A stretch of DNA of 64,000 nucleotides from Acidobacteriota bacterium (lineage in GTDB: Bacteria > Acidobacteriota > Terriglobia > Bryobacterales > Bryobacteraceae), in assembly GCA_029776225.1 (NCBI GenBank), contig JAKOTR010000033.1, forward strand, positions 1 through 64,000. The letters are read 5' to 3'. The notes below the pieces were generated by a model. The model worked only from the letters and a program-made list of their open reading frames with translations, was not told where the DNA came from and did no database searches. Both the position numbers and the translations under genes were made by a program. Positions 61,385 to 64,000 of the stretch are shown piece after piece (position 1 is the first letter of the stretch; the number at the start of each line of letters is the position of its first letter).

Positions 61385-63760
61385 TCACCGCTCCTGCGGA
61401 GTGGCTCTCAGAGCTTCCCGGACCCTGTTCCGCAGCTCCTGGGGCGTGAACGGCTTTTTGAGAAAGGCAGCGCCCTCGTGGCTTACTCCGTACCGCGCCA
61501 GCACGTGCTCGGCATAGCCCGACATGTAGACCACTTTGAGGTCGGGTTGAATCGCCGTGAGCTCCCGCGCGAGTTCGTGGCCGTTCATCTGGGGCATCAC
61601 CACATCGGTTAGCAGCAGGTCGACTTTTTCGGAAAGCTCCGTGTAGAGCCGCAGCGCATCGCGGCCGTCGCGGGCCGCATGCACGCTATAGCCGTGGGTC
61701 TTGAGGACCTGCCGGATCATGTTGCGCAGGCCCGGCTCGTCTTCGGCCAGCAGCACGGTTCCCGATCTTTCCATCCGGTTGGAAGGCTCTTCGGCCTCGC
61801 GCGGCGGCTCCGTTTCCGAATCCAGGCCGGGCAAGTAGATGCGGAAGATGGCGCCGCGGCCCGGTTCGCTCCAGATCGCAATGTCGCCCCCGCTCTGTTT
61901 CACGATTCCGTAGACTGTGCTCAGCCCCAGGCCTGTACCCTTGCCCAGGCCTTTGGTCGTGAAGAACGGCTCGAAAAGCCGGGACCGCGTTGTCTCGTCC
62001 ATGCCCTCGCCGGTGTCCGCGACGGTCAGCAGAACATAAGGGCCGGGCCGCAGCTCCGGATGTTCAGTCAGGTCCTGTTCCCGAAGGGTCTCGTTCGACG
62101 TCTTGATCGTGAGAACGCCCCCCTGCGGCATCGCGTCGCGCGAGTTGATGGCAAGGTTTACGAGGACCTGCTGGATCTGCCCCGGGTCCGCCCGCACGCT
62201 GCGCAAATTGGGGTCGAGCGCCAGCACCAGCTCGATGTCCTCGCCGATAAGCCGCCGCAGCATGCTTTCGGTATCGGTGACGACGCGGTTCAGATTGATG
62301 ATCGCCGGCCGGATCATCTGCTTCCGGCTGAAGGCCAGCAACTGGTTGGTCAGGCTGGCGGCGCGGTTGCCGGCTTTCAAAATCTCTTCCAGCGGCGGGC
62401 GGCGCGGATCGTCGTCCGGCATGCCGTCAAGCAGAAGCTGGCTGAACCCGGTCACCACCGTGAGCAGATTGTTGAAGTCGTGCGCCACGCCTCCCGCCAG
62501 ACGCCCCACGGCCTCCATTTTCTGGGAGTGCCGGAGCTGCTCTTCGAGATGTCTGCGGTCGGTAATGTCGGCAATCACAGAGATCACGCCGGCTGGATTG
62601 CCCGAAGCATCACGCTGGACCGTGTTCCAGAGCGCCACGTCGATGAGCCTGCCATCCTTGCGGCGGCGCTGCCGTTCGATTCCCGACAGCGTTTCGCCCC
62701 TTTGGGCCCGCTTCAGGTTCGCGCGGAAGAACTCCTGGTCGTTCTCGGGCACCGCGGGGAACACTTCGCCGAGGACCTCCTGCTCGGTCCAGCCAAACAT
62801 CCGCTGGGCGGCGAAGTTCCAGCTTTTCACCCTCCCCTCGAAATCCATCGCGATGATTGCCAGGGGCAGCGCTTCGATCAGCGCGCGCAGAGTCTGGTTC
62901 GCTTCGCGCAGCCGGTCCTCGGCCTCCTGGCGCTGCGTGATGTCGAGAAAGGAAGAGATGCTGCCTCGCGGCGTCCCGTCGGCGTCGAACAGAGGCGCAG
63001 CGGAGGTCAGAAACCCGATGCGGCGGCCGTCCGGAAACACCGTATCGACCTCGACGTTATCGCTTCGGATGCCCTCCGAAGCCGCTTTCCGCATGGGCCA
63101 CTCATCCGGCGGAAGCTCGCGGCCCCCGCGAAAGAACCTCCAGGGCGGACTTTCCGCCGGAGCGGTTATGGACGCCTTCTCGCCAGCCGGGATCTCCAGC
63201 AGACGCGCCAGAGCCGGGTTGATGCGCGCGCGGCTGCATTCGCGGTCGTCGGCGATGGCGATGCCCACCGGGATCAGGTTCAGCAGGGTCTCCAGCTCGG
63301 CCACGCGGTCCCGCAGCCGTTGATTGAGCGCGGTGATCTCCCTTTCCGCCCTCCTCGCCTCGGTGACGTCGACCGCCATGACCAGCCGCGCCGGCCTGCC
63401 GTTATACACGATCGCGTTGGAATGAACCTCGACCTCGATGATCGTGCCGTCGCTCTTGCGATGCCGCCCCTGGCGTACTCGTGTGCCCCCCGGCTCCGCA
63501 TCAAGCCACTCCACAAACCCGGCGACCTCATCCTCGGGCCGTATCTGCGCGACAGTCATCGAAAGGAACTGCTCGCGGGAGTAGCCGTAATCCCGTATGG
63601 CGGCCTCATTCACTTCCAGAAATTGAAGCGTCCGGGTGTCATAAACCCACATCGGCTGGGGATTTCCGGCAAACAGGATGCGGTACTGGTCAGCGGCCCC
63701 TGACGTGTCGCCGCTCGGCGGCGGGAACTGCATCCCATTGAGATGTGAGGGTTTTTCCAT
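61385..63760 (-). CDS. hybrid sensor histidine kinase, three PAS domains and a receiver
   Basis: A 791-residue cytoplasmic kinase with no membrane helices. Three PAS-like domains occupy about residues 25-130 ([18 protein letters not shown]), 150-275 and 285-400 ([16 protein letters not shown]). The HisKA box is [14 protein letters not shown] with the phosphorylated His. The ATPase boxes are [18 protein letters not shown] and [19 protein letters not shown]. The C-terminal receiver has LLAEDE, phospho-acceptor [12 protein letters not shown] and FLKKP. The HDFNNLL type is common in chemosensory and stress kinases lacking a paired regulator. The signal is unknown. It might feed the separate receiver at 57.8 kb, but that protein lacks the acceptor Asp. 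Confidence 0.94.
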   Translation of the reverse strand: MEKPSHLNGMQFPPPSGDTSGAADQYRILFAGNPQPMWVYDTRTLQFLEVNEAAIRDYGYSREQFLSMTVAQIRPEDEVAGFVEWLDAEPGGTRVRQGRHRKSDGTIIEVEVHSNAIVYNGRPARLVMAVDVTEARRAEREITALNQRLRDRVAELETLLNLIPVGIAIADDRECSRARINPALARLLEIPAGEKASITAPAESPPWRFFRGGRELPPDEWPMRKAASEGIRSDNVEVDTVFPDGRRIGFLTSAAPLFDADGTPRGSISSFLDITQRQEAEDRLREANQTLRALIEALPLAIIAMDFEGRVKSWNFAAQRMFGWTEQEVLGEVFPAVPENDQEFFRANLKRAQRGETLSGIERQRRRKDGRLIDVALWNTVQRDASGNPAGVISVIADITDRRHLEEQLRHSQKMEAVGRLAGGVAHDFNNLLTVVTGFSQLLLDGMPDDDPRRPPLEEILKAGNRAASLTNQLLAFSRKQMIRPAIINLNRVVTDTESMLRRLIGEDIELVLALDPNLRSVRADPGQIQQVLVNLAINSRDAMPQGGVLTIKTSNETLREQDLTEHPELRPGPYVLLTVADTGEGMDETTRSRLFEPFFTTKGLGKGTGLGLSTVYGIVKQSGGDIAIWSEPGRGAIFRIYLPGLDSETEPPREAEEPSNRMERSGTVLLAEDEPGLRNMIRQVLKTHGYSVHAARDGRDALRLYTELSEKVDLLLTDVVMPQMNGHELARELTAIQPDLKVVYMSGYAEHVLARYGVSHEGAAFLKKPFTPQELRNRVREALRATPQER

Positions 63761-63826
63761 CGGATGAGACCCGAGGCCGCACCCGAAATCAGCCCGGTAC
63801 GGCGAATCAGATCAGCATACCGGAAA

Positions 63827-63860
63827 CAGAGCTGCCCCGCAACGTACTCCGGCAGCTCTG
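63827..63860 (-). terminator. perfect hairpin downstream of the last membrane-protein gene
   Basis: CAGAGCTGCC 63827-63836 and GGCAGCTCTG 63851-63860 form a perfect ten-base stem with a 14-base loop. On the minus strand it begins 23 bases after the stop at 63883 and is followed by a short TTT. A palindrome CCAGGCCTGG adjoins at 63861-63870. Confidence 0.6.
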
Positions 63861-63882
63861 CCAGGCCTGGATGTGAGCGATT

Positions 63883-64000
63883 TTACTCGCGGCCCACGGG
63901 GGCGGACACGGGCTTCTCTTGCGGCGAGACGCCCCGCGATAGCCATCCTTTCTTCCACAGGAGGAGATACACCACCAGCAGGGCGACATATGTCGAGACC
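63883..64000 (-). CDS. C-terminal end of a membrane protein (partial)
   Basis: The minus-strand frame enters from the right edge and stops at TAA 63885-63883. Its 38 visible residues begin with a hydrophobic helix (VSTYVALLVVYLLLW) followed by a short polar tail KKGWLSRGVSPQEKPVSAPVGRE. This looks like the last helix and cytoplasmic tail of an integral membrane protein, for example a cytochrome oxidase subunit or a transporter, but the fragment is too short to name. The downstream hairpin supports a gene end here. Confidence 0.6.
   Translation of the reverse strand, partial: VSTYVALLVVYLLLWKKGWLSRGVSPQEKPVSAPVGRE

Overview
The window reads as a chromosomal segment of a GC-rich, Gram-negative, flagellated bacterium. 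The gene set suggests an Acidobacteriota member of the Bryobacter/Solibacter type: a TonB receptor, squalene-hopene cyclase, flagellar genes, LPxTA-tailed exported proteins and Tat-exported LarA-like proteins. This placement is inference from gene content; no rRNA or other phylogenetic marker was analysed. Coding density is very high, no intergenic gap exceeds 300 bases, and I see no tRNA, rRNA, CRISPR array, insertion sequence or prophage.

Layout. 1-1.7 kb: the tail of an unknown gene, a possible exported zincin-like protein and a small Q-rich exported protein ending in an LPxTA-type tail. 1.7-7.7 kb: a minus-strand flagellar operon flgB-flgC-fliE-fliF-cheW-fliH-fliI-fliJ, in which cheW sits where fliG is usually found. 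7.8-13 kb: squalene-hopene cyclase, two exported TPR proteins and RNase III. 13-17.5 kb: a three-gene ABC-2 exporter and a TonB-dependent receptor. 17.5-24 kb: a TrmB-like regulator, then a minus-strand housekeeping operon cobB-larC-metG-tatD-polyprenyl synthase. 24-31 kb: amino-acid dehydrogenase, mutS, a Tat-exported LarA-like protein and an M23 peptidase. 30.9-37.8 kb: a URO-D-type methyltransferase, a corrinoid protein, a stand-alone SIR2-like protein, a CoA-binding protein, homoserine dehydrogenase, a DJ-1 protein and a RACE-type corrinoid activator.

The second half is dominated by central carbon metabolism. An aspartate-aminotransferase-like gene and ATP-dependent PEP carboxykinase (38-40.9 kb) are translationally coupled and preceded by an unusual cluster of ATACCCC-type inverted and direct repeats. 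A Calvin-cycle cassette on the minus strand (42.2-46.7 kb) encodes red-type form I RuBisCO large and small subunits, the CbbX activase, a phosphoribulokinase and a VIT-family transporter. Divergent from it, 47.0-57.8 kb encodes an almost complete Wood-Werkman (methylmalonyl-CoA) propionate module: transcarboxylase 5S, 12S and 1.3S subunits with an OadG-like small protein, methylmalonyl-CoA epimerase, both mutase subunits, the MeaB chaperone and a succinyl-CoA:carboxylate CoA-transferase. The last 6 kb hold a receiver protein with Glu at the phospho-acceptor position, a ferritin-like protein, a methyltransferase, a YraN-like protein, GalT, a hybrid histidine kinase and the end of a membrane protein.

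Together the genes suggest a motile organism with flexible carbon metabolism. Oxaloacetate is handled by PckA, the aminotransferase and transcarboxylase; propionyl-CoA and succinyl-CoA are interconverted by a B12-dependent route; and CO2 may be fixed by RuBisCO. Corrinoid chemistry recurs in the mutase and MeaB, the corrinoid methyltransferase pair and the corrinoid activator.
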